The notes below the pieces were generated by a model. The model was given only the letters and a program-made list of their open reading frames with translations, searched no databases and was not told the DNA's origin. Source: a virus. From it: a stretch of DNA of 39,380 nt. Positions 31,254 to 38,045 of the stretch are shown here, one piece after another; the stretch's first letter is position 1; the number at the start of each line of letters is the position of its first letter. The DNA is taken from the IMG/VR virus record IMGVR_UViG_3300037827_000262, positions 1 through 39,380 of that record, one strand, 5' to 3'. The position numbers were made by a program, and so were the translations under genes.

Positions 31254-31411
31254 GTCGCGACGGAAAGCAGACCGAGCAGCCGTGCTCGCAATGCGGGCAC
31301 TACCGAGCGCAGCATTCGGATCTAACCGGATTCTGCCTATGGAGCGGCGAGAACATCTACTGCAAGTGCACGTCGTTCAGCGACGCGCCACTCCCGCCGG
31401 TGCAACGGTGA
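31250..31411 (+). CDS. Small zinc-ribbon-like protein
   Basis: A 53-residue frame from GTG (GTGA overlap). CSQCGHYRAQH, then FCLWSG and YCKCTSF provide CxxC...C...CxC with flanking His, a likely zinc site. It is short but coupled to both neighbours and conserved in style with other small Cys-rich phage proteins. Confidence 0.6.
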   Translation: MSRDGKQTEQPCSQCGHYRAQHSDLTGFCLWSGENIYCKCTSFSDAPLPPVQR

Positions 31412-31968
31412 AACGTCGGATCGAGTACATGAGCCTCGCCCTACTCGTTAAGAAGATGGACCCGGACAACGAGAAGCACCACGCGGAGACCGAGATCGAA
31501 GCGAGCGTCGGGCGCTTTGGCTTCATCGAGCCGATCGTGGTCGACGAGCGAACCGGCCTGCTCAACTCCGGTCACGGTCGCGTGAAGGGCCTCGTCCAGA
31601 TGCGCGGCTCCGGCGAAGTCGCGCCGGAGGGGATCGAGGAACTACCTCGCGACTGGAAGGCGCCTGTCGTCCGTGGCTGGGCGAGCAAGGACGATGACGA
31701 GGCGGCGGCGGCGCGTATCGCGATGAATCAGATCGGACCGCGTGGCGGCTGGGACGACCGCTCGCTCGCCGAGACCGTGAAACGACTCGCCGACTCGCCG
31801 GGCGGTCTGCTCGGAACCGGCTTCGACGAGGCGGACCACAGGAGGCTCGTGGAGTTCCTCGCAGGGCCTACCCCTCCCGGCTCATTCCCCGCGTTCGGCG
31901 ACGACCTCACGACGCACTACAGGTGCCCCTCGTGCCGCTACGAGTGGAGCGGACAACCGGCGCCATGA
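31408..31968 (+). CDS. ParB-like nuclease-domain protein with zinc ribbon
   Basis: Encodes 186 residues from GTG (GTGA overlap). IEYMSLALLVKKMDPDNEKH, FGFIEPIVVDERTGLLNSG, GHGRVKGLVQM and VRGWASKDDDEAAAARIAMN form the ParB/Spo0J N-terminal domain common in phages; LAGTGFDE-type sequence follows. The C-terminus has YRCPSCRYEWSG, half of a zinc ribbon. Such proteins often neighbour DNA methyltransferase genes and may bind DNA or nucleotides. The methyltransferase fusion is encoded ~190 nt downstream. Confidence 0.75.
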   Translation: MKRRIEYMSLALLVKKMDPDNEKHHAETEIEASVGRFGFIEPIVVDERTGLLNSGHGRVKGLVQMRGSGEVAPEGIEELPRDWKAPVVRGWASKDDDEAAAARIAMNQIGPRGGWDDRSLAETVKRLADSPGGLLGTGFDEADHRRLVEFLAGPTPPGSFPAFGDDLTTHYRCPSCRYEWSGQPAP

Positions 31969-32168
31969 AGCGGTGGCGCGAGTGGAGGATGCGGCGCGCT
32001 CTCAACCGGCTTGTCGCTCGCATCGCGGTACAACCCGAAGGCAGGCTCGACGAACTGAGCGCCGAGGCGAATGACACGGCGCGGTTAGTGACGCGGCTCC
32101 TGCAAGCGAACGGACGGCTCGGGCCGGGACAGTTCATCGACGTCGAGATCACGAAGCGTGATGGATAG
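31965..32168 (+). CDS. Small basic hypothetical protein
   Basis: Encodes 67 residues from the ATG at 31965 (ATGA overlap). A basic N-terminus (KRWREWRMRRALNRLVARI) is followed by a helical acidic part and FIDVEITKRDG. Its end overlaps the methyltransferase start by 11 nt. Not recognised; possibly an accessory subunit given the tight coupling. Confidence 0.55.
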   Translation: MKRWREWRMRRALNRLVARIAVQPEGRLDELSAEANDTARLVTRLLQANGRLGPGQFIDVEITKRDG

Positions 32169-34296
32169 ACCCCCGTACGCGATCCCGTCGATGGCGGAGA
32201 TCGCGAAGGCTCGCGGCTCGAATGGCCTGACGGTGATCTCGACGTTCAGCGGGTGCGGCGGCGGCTGTCTCGGTCTGGAGTGGGCGGGCTTCGAGATCCT
32301 CGCGGCGTGTGAGTTCGTCGATGCGGCGCGCGAGACCTACGCGGCGAACCATCCCGGTGTACCGATCGACTCGCGCGACATCCGTGAGATCGCGCCGAGT
32401 GACCTCCTGACGCTCGCTGGCGTCGAGCGCGGCGGGTTCGACCTCCTCGAAGGGTCGCCGCCTTGTAGCGCGTTCTCGACGGCGGGGAACCGCTCTCGCG
32501 ACTGGGGCGAATCCAAGACCTACTCCGCCACCAAGCAGGTCACGGACGATCTGTTCTATGAGTTCGCGCGGCTCCTCGAAGGGATGCAGCCCCGAGCGTT
32601 CGTCGCCGAGAACGTGAGCGGTCTCGTGAAGGGAGTTGCGAAGGGCTACTTCAAGCGCATCCTCGCGCGGCTCGGCGACGCGGGCTACGTCGTCGAGGCT
32701 CGACTGCTCGACGCGCAATGGCTCGGCGTCCCGCAGTCTCGGCAGCGTCTGATCTTCGTCGGGTTCCGCAACGATCTCGGCAAGACGCCGACGTTCCCCG
32801 ATCCGCTCGGCTACCGCTACTCGATATGCGACGCGCTGCCGTGGCTCGACGGCGGCGTGAAGGGCGACGTTCGCTGGAAAGAACGCCACTACGAGGACGA
32901 GCCAGTCGGCACCATCCAGCAGCACGGACGCGGCGGTCACTCGCGGCTGCTCGCGAAACCGAAGGTGACCGGACGGACCGGACCGCATTTCAAGCGCGAG
33001 TCGCACCCGCTCGACGAACCGATCGGGACGCTGCTCGCGAGCGATCCGGCGCACACGCGGTGGGAAGTCGACGGACCCGGCGACGTCGACCCGGAGACCG
33101 GACAGAGCCTCGCGCTAGAGGGGTACGCGATCGCTCCGGCCTACGACAAGTTGAGAGAGGGGCAGACGGACGATCGCTACTTCAACCTCGTCAAGCCGGA
33201 TCGCAACGCGCCGTCGCCGACCATTACGCAGAGCGGCGGATCGAGTCCGGGGACCGCTGGCGTCGCGCACCCGTATGAGCGGCGCAAGTTCTCGCTCGGC
33301 GAACTGCGACGGCTCTCCGGGTTCCCCGACGACTTCGTGCTGACCGGGACCTACGCAGAGCGGTGGGAGCGGATCGGTCGGGCCGTGCCGCCACCGATGA
33401 TGCGAGCGGTCGGCGTCGAGATCGCCGCGACGCTGAAGGGTGAGACGAGAGCGCCGATCGTCGTGCGCCATCCGAAGGCCGACGCGTACCGCGACCTGCT
33501 CGTCGAGTTGACGGCGGCGCCGCGTCGAGACGTCGGCGTCATGCTCTCGCACGGCATCGACTCCAACGCGATACTCGCTGCGCTCCTCGCGAACGGCGTC
33601 ACGCCGACCTGCCTGTCGTTCCGCGTCGAGGGCGTCGAGTCGAAGGACTGGGCGGCGGCGCGACGGATCGCCGAGCACCACTCGCTGCCGTTCCTCGACG
33701 TGGAGATCACGACGGATCTCGACGCGCTCGCCGAGCAGGTTCGCGAGGTCATCCAGCGCGGCGTCCGGGGCAAGGCTCGGATCGAGTGCTCGCTGCCGGT
33801 GTGGCGCGCGCTCGACGTCGCGAAGCGCGAGGGACTCCGCTCCGTGTATCTCGGCACCGATCGGGGGCAGTGGGCGCTCCGTCGCAAGGAGGCGATCGAC
33901 GCGCACGACGGACGTCTCGATGACGTCGAGTTCATGGCGGCGCAGTTCGTCGAGCGTCGAGCGCGACCGAACCCGAGCCAGTGGCTCACCAACAAGGCGT
34001 ACGCCGATGACCTGAAGATCGGACTGGCCTGTCCGTACTTCGACGTCCGGTTCATCGACGTCCTCGACGGCGAGACGTGGCGGAGCCTGAACACACCGCG
34101 ACAGAAGATGCCGCTCCGCGACGCGTTCCCCGAGTGCGACTCGTGGGGGACGGCGAAAACGGCGACGCCATTCCAACTCGGCGACTCGCAGATCTCGACG
34201 AACTACGCGCGGCTCCTCACGACCGCCATGAACACCGGCGGCTGGAAGTCCGTGGTCGGTCTCTACAACGATCTGATCCGTCAGGCCGAGGCGTGA
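32158..34296 (+). CDS. C5-cytosine DNA methyltransferase fused to asparagine-synthetase-like ATP-pyrophosphatase
   Basis: Encodes 712 residues from GTG; an ATG at 32161 is an equal alternative. Residues 1-430 form a C5 DNA methyltransferase: motif I (ISTFSGCGGGCLGLEWAGF, ~27-45), motif IV SPPC with nucleophile Cys103, ENV at 151-153, QSRQR at 193-197, a target-recognition region ~200-375, motif IX RRLSGFPDDF, and motif X, which reads IGRAVPP with Arg408 where Asn is normal. Residues ~455-680 resemble the synthetase domain of AsnB: PP-loop SHGIDS (464-469), YLGTDRGQW (564-572), RQKMPLRDAF and a later Lys. No glutaminase domain is present. The stop overlaps the CmoA-like gene (GTGA). Inference: it transfers a carboxymethyl group to cytosine, then activates the carboxylate with ATP. 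Confidence 0.85.
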   Translation: MMDRPPYAIPSMAEIAKARGSNGLTVISTFSGCGGGCLGLEWAGFEILAACEFVDAARETYAANHPGVPIDSRDIREIAPSDLLTLAGVERGGFDLLEGSPPCSAFSTAGNRSRDWGESKTYSATKQVTDDLFYEFARLLEGMQPRAFVAENVSGLVKGVAKGYFKRILARLGDAGYVVEARLLDAQWLGVPQSRQRLIFVGFRNDLGKTPTFPDPLGYRYSICDALPWLDGGVKGDVRWKERHYEDEPVGTIQQHGRGGHSRLLAKPKVTGRTGPHFKRESHPLDEPIGTLLASDPAHTRWEVDGPGDVDPETGQSLALEGYAIAPAYDKLREGQTDDRYFNLVKPDRNAPSPTITQSGGSSPGTAGVAHPYERRKFSLGELRRLSGFPDDFVLTGTYAERWERIGRAVPPPMMRAVGVEIAATLKGETRAPIVVRHPKADAYRDLLVELTAAPRRDVGVMLSHGIDSNAILAALLANGVTPTCLSFRVEGVESKDWAAARRIAEHHSLPFLDVEITTDLDALAEQVREVIQRGVRGKARIECSLPVWRALDVAKREGLRSVYLGTDRGQWALRRKEAIDAHDGRLDDVEFMAAQFVERRARPNPSQWLTNKAYADDLKIGLACPYFDVRFIDVLDGETWRSLNTPRQKMPLRDAFPECDSWGTAKTATPFQLGDSQISTNYARLLTTAMNTGGWKSVVGLYNDLIRQAEA

Positions 34297-35027
34297 GCGA
34301 CGTCGCGAGCCGGTTCCCTACAGGCGGCTGGCAGTTCGACAAGGCAGTCGTCGACGAGTTCGACCACCACGTCAGAGACAACGTTCCGCACTACGAGATC
34401 TTCCAAGAGACCGTCGCGCACCTGAGCGACTGGCTCGCGCCGCACGGAGCGAACGTCGTGGACTTAGGTGCGGCGACCGGCGAGACGATCAAGGCCATCG
34501 GCGTCCGGCATCCCGATCGCGCCTATCACTTCACGGCGTACGACATCGAACAGGAGATGCTGAACGCCGCGCAGGCGAAGCATCGAGAGGGCCGCTGGTG
34601 GCACGACCATCGGTTCACCTACGTCGCGCTCGATCTCACACGCGGTCCGCTCATCCACGAGAATGCCGACCTGACGCTCGCGTTGTTCACGCTCCAGTTC
34701 CTCGCGCCGCACCAGCGAGCCGGGGTGCTGCGTACGGCGCTCCAACTTGCTCGCCCCGGCGGCGCGCTCATCGTCGCCGAGAAAGTGAACCAGCCCTCTG
34801 CGTTCTGGCAAGAGATCGCGAACGAGGCGACGTGGGACTACAAGCGAGAGCAAGGCGTGAGCGCCGACGCGATCCGTGACAAGGCTCGTGCGCTACGCGG
34901 CGTGCTCATCCCGCTTGACGCGTGCGACGTCGAGCGAACGATCACGGACGCAGGCTGGTGCGATCCGGTGTGCATCTGGCGCTGGCACCAGTGGGGACTC
35001 TGGGCCGCGACCGCTCCGAGAGCCTGA
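34293..35027 (+). CDS. CmoA-like carboxy-SAM synthase
   Basis: Encodes 244 residues (E. coli CmoA is 247) from the GTG overlapping the upstream stop. Shared with CmoA: GGWQFDKAV...F (11-23), VPHY with Tyr34, SAM motif VDLGAATGE (56-64), FTLQFL (132-137), PGGALIVAEK (155-164), DYKREQG-S (182-190) and the following DKARALRGVL. CmoA makes carboxy-S-adenosyl-methionine from SAM and prephenate for tRNA modification with CmoB; no CmoB is encoded here. The Asn before FTLQFL in CmoA is Leu here, and the Arg after the YKR segment is shifted by one in a by-eye alignment, so an altered product is possible. It could supply the methyltransferase fused upstream. Confidence 0.75.
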   Translation: MSDVASRFPTGGWQFDKAVVDEFDHHVRDNVPHYEIFQETVAHLSDWLAPHGANVVDLGAATGETIKAIGVRHPDRAYHFTAYDIEQEMLNAAQAKHREGRWWHDHRFTYVALDLTRGPLIHENADLTLALFTLQFLAPHQRAGVLRTALQLARPGGALIVAEKVNQPSAFWQEIANEATWDYKREQGVSADAIRDKARALRGVLIPLDACDVERTITDAGWCDPVCIWRWHQWGLWAATAPRA

Positions 35028-35111
35028 AACAGACTCCCCGTTCCCGGCAGGTCCGGCGCGCTCCGGCGGGGCCTAATGATCGGCGATCCGAGCCGGTTGG
35101 ATCGACCCGCC

Positions 35112-35134
35112 TAAAGCGACCTATAGTTGAGACG
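35112..35134 (+). promoter_or_regulatory. Promoter-like motif copy B, upstream of H1-like gene
   Basis: TAAAGC (35112-35117) is followed by TATAGT (35122-35127), 53 nt before the ATG at 35175. TTGGAT at 35097-35102 could be a -35 with 19-nt spacing. This matches copies A (2396) and C (38325). Confidence 0.5.
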
Positions 35135-35135
35135 T

Positions 35136-35145
35136 TCGGTAGATC
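35136..35145. repeat. TCGGTAGATC 10-mer, copy 2
   Basis: Second exact copy, between motif copy B and the CTGGAGGA site of the H1-like gene. See copies at 24241 and 35844. Confidence 0.3.
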
Positions 35146-35174
35146 GCCGGACGGTCGGAACTGGAGGATAAGAA

Positions 35175-35756
35175 ATGACTGCAAGGACAGTAACGAAGTC
35201 AGCGACCCGCAAGAGCGCGACCACCAAGGTCATGCCTCGGAGGAGCAGCCGGATCGCGGCGACCACCAAGGTCACCGCCAAGAAGGCAGCGCCAGCAAAG
35301 CGGACCGCCAAGAAGGCCACCGCCCCGAAGGCGTCGAGCGTCGAGGGCATCTACTTCGTCACCGTCGAGTACAAGGCGCTGGTGGAGCAGGCGATCAAGT
35401 CCGGCGAGTCCACTCGCGCCGGAGTCGCACGGTTCGTCCGTGGCAAAGGCAAGGAGTACAACAAGCCGATGACCGTGGCGCTGTTCAAGAGCCTCGGCAT
35501 CGTTCGTCAGCCCAAGGCCAAGACCGGGCGCTCTGGTAACTCGTTCCCTCAGGGGTCGAGCAAGGCGCGCGCCGATCTGCTCCAGACCTTGAAGGACGAG
35601 GCAGCGACGCTCCGCGCATGGAAGGCCGACGGATCGAAGGCGAGCAAGAGGCCCTCGACTCCGGCGACCGACAAGCGCAACGCGGAGATCGCCGCTCGTG
35701 AGGCGAAGGCCAAGGCCGACGCGCAGAAGGCACGCGCCGCCAAGAGCGCCGCGTAG
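35175..35756 (+). CDS. Histone H1/HU-tail-like basic protein
   Basis: Encodes 193 residues. Residues 1-55 are Lys/Ala/Thr-rich with AKKA/AKR-type repeats (TAKKAAPAKRTAKKATAPKA), like the tails of actinobacterial HU and histone H1-like proteins. A globular middle (VEGIYFVTVEYKALVEQAIK, ARFVRGKGKEYNKPMTVALF) follows, then a second basic helical tail (EAKAKADAQKARAAKSAA). It probably binds DNA non-specifically as a phage nucleoid or host-chromatin factor. It has a strong CTGGAGGA site (35161) and the best promoter-like motif in the window, suggesting high expression. Confidence 0.6.
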   Translation: MTARTVTKSATRKSATTKVMPRRSSRIAATTKVTAKKAAPAKRTAKKATAPKASSVEGIYFVTVEYKALVEQAIKSGESTRAGVARFVRGKGKEYNKPMTVALFKSLGIVRQPKAKTGRSGNSFPQGSSKARADLLQTLKDEAATLRAWKADGSKASKRPSTPATDKRNAEIAAREAKAKADAQKARAAKSAA

Positions 35757-35765
35757 GTGAGACGT

Positions 35766-35829
35766 CGGGGCTGGTCGAGCACCAGCCCCGGCTCTCGCGG
35801 TCGCTCGGTACGCCGGGAGATCGCGAGAG
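35766..35829 (+). terminator. Double hairpin after the H1-like gene (element copy X1)
   Basis: A perfect 10-bp hairpin (35766-35775 / 35781-35790) with a 5-nt loop is followed by an 8-bp pair CTCTCGCG (35792-35799) / CGCGAGAG (35822-35829). The second hairpin begins with GGCTCTC like the elements at 37476 and 39039. It could end or process the transcript. No U-run. Confidence 0.5.
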
Positions 35830-35843
35830 TCGGAGACACCGGC

Positions 35844-35853
35844 TCGGTAGATC
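35844..35853. repeat. TCGGTAGATC 10-mer, copy 3
   Basis: Third exact copy, directly before the CTGGAGGA ribosome-binding site (35855-35862) of the zinc-finger gene at 35867. Confidence 0.3.
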
Positions 35854-35866
35854 ACTGGAGGATCAG

Positions 35867-36136
35867 ATGAAGAACTCAACTTGCCCGACGTGCGAGGATC
35901 GGGACCTCGGCCCGACGATGTGCGAGCGTCACGTCGAAGTCTCCGTCGTCGACGAGATGCTCTCGCACCGCTCGGCGCGTCCGCTCGGCTCCGAGATCAC
36001 CACGACGATCGTGGATGAGCAAGGCAACGTCCGTCGTCGCTGTCCGGAGTGCGAGACGTTCACGCGTCCGTCGACGCTTACCGCCGTCCCGACGTGCGGC
36101 TTGTGCACCACGCCCTACGACGCGGCGTCGCTGTAG
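35867..36136 (+). CDS. Small protein with zinc-binding CxxC pairs
   Basis: Encodes 89 residues. CPTCEDRDLGPTMCERH at the N-terminus and CPECETF...PTCGLCTTPYD at the C-terminus give multiple CxxC pairs suited to one or two zinc sites. The ATG has a well-spaced CTGGAGGA site. Function unknown; regulatory or RNA/DNA-binding is plausible. Confidence 0.65.
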   Translation: MKNSTCPTCEDRDLGPTMCERHVEVSVVDEMLSHRSARPLGSEITTTIVDEQGNVRRRCPECETFTRPSTLTAVPTCGLCTTPYDAASL

Positions 36137-36148
36137 CGACGAGAGCGT

Positions 36149-36198
36149 CTCCGGGCGCTCACGGCTCCGCTCTCGCAGCGAGGTCGTGAGGGCTCGGA
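36149..36198 (+). terminator. Long imperfect hairpin Y1
   Basis: The 5' arm CTCCGGGCGCTCACG (36149-36163) pairs with CGTGAGGGCTCGGA and neighbours (36185-36198), with one mismatch and one G-U. The outer arms recur at Y2 (38672-38736). It follows the stop of the zinc-binding gene and precedes the DUF932 gene. Confidence 0.45.
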
Positions 36199-36226
36199 AA
36201 CTCCGTAGCCCAACTGGAGGATCAAA

Positions 36227-37468
36227 ATGACACAGCAACTCGAAGCACGGAACGCGACGCTGGAGGATCTCGTCGCTCTCCTGAAGCAGCAGCACGACGC
36301 CAAGGTGGACTTCGTGACGCCGCTCGTGAACGTCCGGAGCGAAGGCGGCATCCTTGCCGTCGACGGAACCGGCGTGATCGACGCGTGGTCATTCCGCCCG
36401 ACGTCGATCGCCGACGGACACCTTGCGGAGAAACTGGGTATCCCGACTCAGTACCTCCGCAGGATGCGGTCGGAGCGCGTCGACCTGTACGACGCGAACG
36501 TCAACGGCTGGATCGGTGGCTTCGACCCAGAGCACGTTCGGTTCTCGACGTCGCTCCCGGCGTCGGCGCCGGACGATCGGTCCGTGCTGCTCAGGACGTT
36601 CCAGAGCGACGACGGCGGACCGGGGGTGCTCCGCGCTCTCCTGTCCGATCGCTACGGCATCGTCGACAACCTCGACGTGCTCACGGCGGCGCTCGCCGGA
36701 GTCCGCGACACCGGAACCGAAACCGATGTCGTGTTCTGCGACCTCAGCGAGACACGGATGCGTATGCGGATCGCGGCGCCGGAGATCTTCGTCAACTCGC
36801 CTGAGTTGATGAAGGGCTACCGCAACCCGTTTACCGAGTCAGGCCAGCGCGGAGTGCTCGATCACTCCGAGGGCCGCGTGAACCACTGGGGCCGTGGTGG
36901 CCTGCCGCAGAAGTGGCAGGACAAGTACGGCGTCGACTCGGACGGCGTGTTCGCAGGCATCGAGATCAGCAACTCTGAGACCGGCGGCGGCGCGTTCCAG
37001 ATCGTCCCGGTGTTCACGGTGCTGCGGTGCACGAACGGACTCCTGTTCACGCAGGAGGCGCTTCGTCGCGTCCACCTTGGTAGCAAACTCCAAGAGGGAA
37101 CGATCAACTGGAGCAAGGACACCGAGCGGAAAGCGCTGGAACTCATCACGGCGCAGACCCGCGATGCGGTGACCGCGTTCCTTGACCACGACTTCGTGGA
37201 GATGATGCTCGACTCGATCGCTCGCAAGGTGGCCGAGCCGTTGTCGAACGCACAGGAGGCCATCGAGTACGTCGCCAAGAAACTCGCGTTCAGCGAGGAG
37301 ACGACAGCCGGTGTGCTCGACCACTTCATCCGAGGCGGTCAGGTCACGGCAGGCGGCGTCATGCAAGCGGTGACTTCGTACGCGCAGACCGTCGAGTCAC
37401 CCGACGCTGCGTTCGAGTTGGAGTCGAACGCGATGAAGGCGCTGGAGTTGGCCTACGCCGCAGCGTAG
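36227..37468 (+). CDS. DUF932 family phage/plasmid protein
   Basis: Encodes 413 residues. FRPTSIADGHLAEKLGIPTQ, FQSDDGGPGVLRALLSDRYG followed by IVDNLDVL, GIEISNSETGGGAFQIVPVF and CTNGLLFT are the conserved stretches of DUF932 (phage/plasmid-like TIGR03299). The family is widespread in phages and plasmids with no settled function. It has a strong CTGGAGGA site at 36214. It is the largest gene of the right arm and is followed by structured element X2. Confidence 0.8.
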   Translation: MTQQLEARNATLEDLVALLKQQHDAKVDFVTPLVNVRSEGGILAVDGTGVIDAWSFRPTSIADGHLAEKLGIPTQYLRRMRSERVDLYDANVNGWIGGFDPEHVRFSTSLPASAPDDRSVLLRTFQSDDGGPGVLRALLSDRYGIVDNLDVLTAALAGVRDTGTETDVVFCDLSETRMRMRIAAPEIFVNSPELMKGYRNPFTESGQRGVLDHSEGRVNHWGRGGLPQKWQDKYGVDSDGVFAGIEISNSETGGGAFQIVPVFTVLRCTNGLLFTQEALRRVHLGSKLQEGTINWSKDTERKALELITAQTRDAVTAFLDHDFVEMMLDSIARKVAEPLSNAQEAIEYVAKKLAFSEETTAGVLDHFIRGGQVTAGGVMQAVTSYAQTVESPDAAFELESNAMKALELAYAAA

Positions 37469-37475
37469 GTAGCGT

Positions 37476-37526
37476 GGCTCTCCGCACCGCGAAGGCGGCG
37501 CCGGTTCGCGACCGGAGCGGAGAACG
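37476..37526 (+). ncRNA. Structured post-stop element X2
   Basis: Starts 8 nt after the DUF932 stop. The pair TCTCCGC (37479-37485) / GCGGAGA (37517-37523) encloses a core AGGCGGCG.CGGTTC.CGACC. The same core and layout recur at 39039-39090 with a different, still complementary, stem. Covariation argues for a conserved RNA structure. Function unknown. Confidence 0.5.
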
Positions 37527-37557
37527 TGGAAGTGATGAAGCAAGGACCGAGCAGCAA

Positions 37558-37591
37558 GGCGCAGCGACGCCAACCACGGCGTCGCTGCGCC
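37558..37591 (+). terminator. Perfect 14-bp hairpin
   Basis: Arms GGCGCAGCGACGCC (37558-37571) and GGCGTCGCTGCGCC (37578-37591) with a 6-nt loop, no U-run. Lies ~20 nt before the AGGAGG ribosome-binding site (37611-37616) of the next gene, so it may be a terminator or a processing/attenuation structure. Confidence 0.55.
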
Positions 37592-37611
37592 ACCCCGACA
37601 CCATCGACCTA
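37591..37611 (+). repeat. 21-bp direct repeat, copy 1 (non-coding)
   Basis: Exactly repeated at 37822-37842, where it encodes HPDTIDL of a tiny gene. This copy lies between the 14-bp hairpin and the ribosome-binding site. Suggests a local duplication. Confidence 0.7.
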
Positions 37612-37624
37612 GGAGGATTGGAAC

Positions 37625-37816
37625 ATGGAAGAGACCCAAGGTGCCCGAACGACCGAACAGGTATGCACACACACCGTGTCCGTCACCGTCACCTATCACG
37701 GACCAGTTAGTTATGAGGCGGCGGTGGACCGCGTGTATGGCGCCCTTATGGCCCGCTCGGAATCTGACGAACTCGCCGAGGCAGACGTCAGGTGCCCCAC
37801 CCAAGGAGCATCATGA
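37625..37816 (+). CDS. Small hypothetical protein
   Basis: Encodes 63 residues; AGGAGG is well spaced before the ATG. Core: THTVSVTVTYHGPVSYEAAV and DRVYGALMARSES, a beta-beta-alpha-like peptide. Not recognised. The stop overlaps the next ATG. Confidence 0.55.
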   Translation: MEETQGARTTEQVCTHTVSVTVTYHGPVSYEAAVDRVYGALMARSESDELAEADVRCPTQGAS

Positions 37817-37878
37817 CCACTCACCCCGACACCATCGACCTACTCGCGGCACTCACGCGAGTCGAGGCGGCGGAGTGA
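37813..37878 (+). CDS. 21-residue peptide gene
   Basis: A tiny frame (MTTHPDTIDLLAALTRVEA...) in ATGA overlap with the gene before and GTGA overlap with the gene after. Residues HPDTIDL come from the 21-bp direct repeat. It may be a real micropeptide or a coupling device between its neighbours. Confidence 0.4.
   Translation: MTTHPDTIDLLAALTRVEAAE
37822..37842 (+). repeat. 21-bp direct repeat, copy 2 (coding)
   Basis: Exact copy of 37591-37611, here inside the 21-residue gene. Confidence 0.7.
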
Positions 37879-38045
37879 GCGTCGCCGTTCAATACGACGT
37901 GACGTGCGACGCGGACGGATGCGACGAGACGTACACGAGCACCGGAGGAACGCAGCACCTTGCGCTGAGCCGTGCCCGCAGCGCAGGGTGGAAGCACCGG
38001 ATCGGCGCGGACCTCTGTCCGGCGCACGAACACTGGAAGCCATGA
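37875..38045 (+). CDS. Small zinc-finger protein
   Basis: A 56-residue frame from GTG (GTGA overlap). VTCDADGCDETYTS, then ALSRARSAGWKHR and LCPAHEHW give C-x4-C...C-x2-H, the layout of small zinc-binding proteins abundant in actinophages. The stop overlaps the next ATG. The function of the family is unknown. Confidence 0.65.
   Translation: MSVAVQYDVTCDADGCDETYTSTGGTQHLALSRARSAGWKHRIGADLCPAHEHWKP

Noticed and set aside
35036-35071. CCCCG/CGGGG pair after the CmoA-like gene as terminator
   Set aside because: Only five base pairs with a long GC-rich loop; not distinguishable from background in this sequence.
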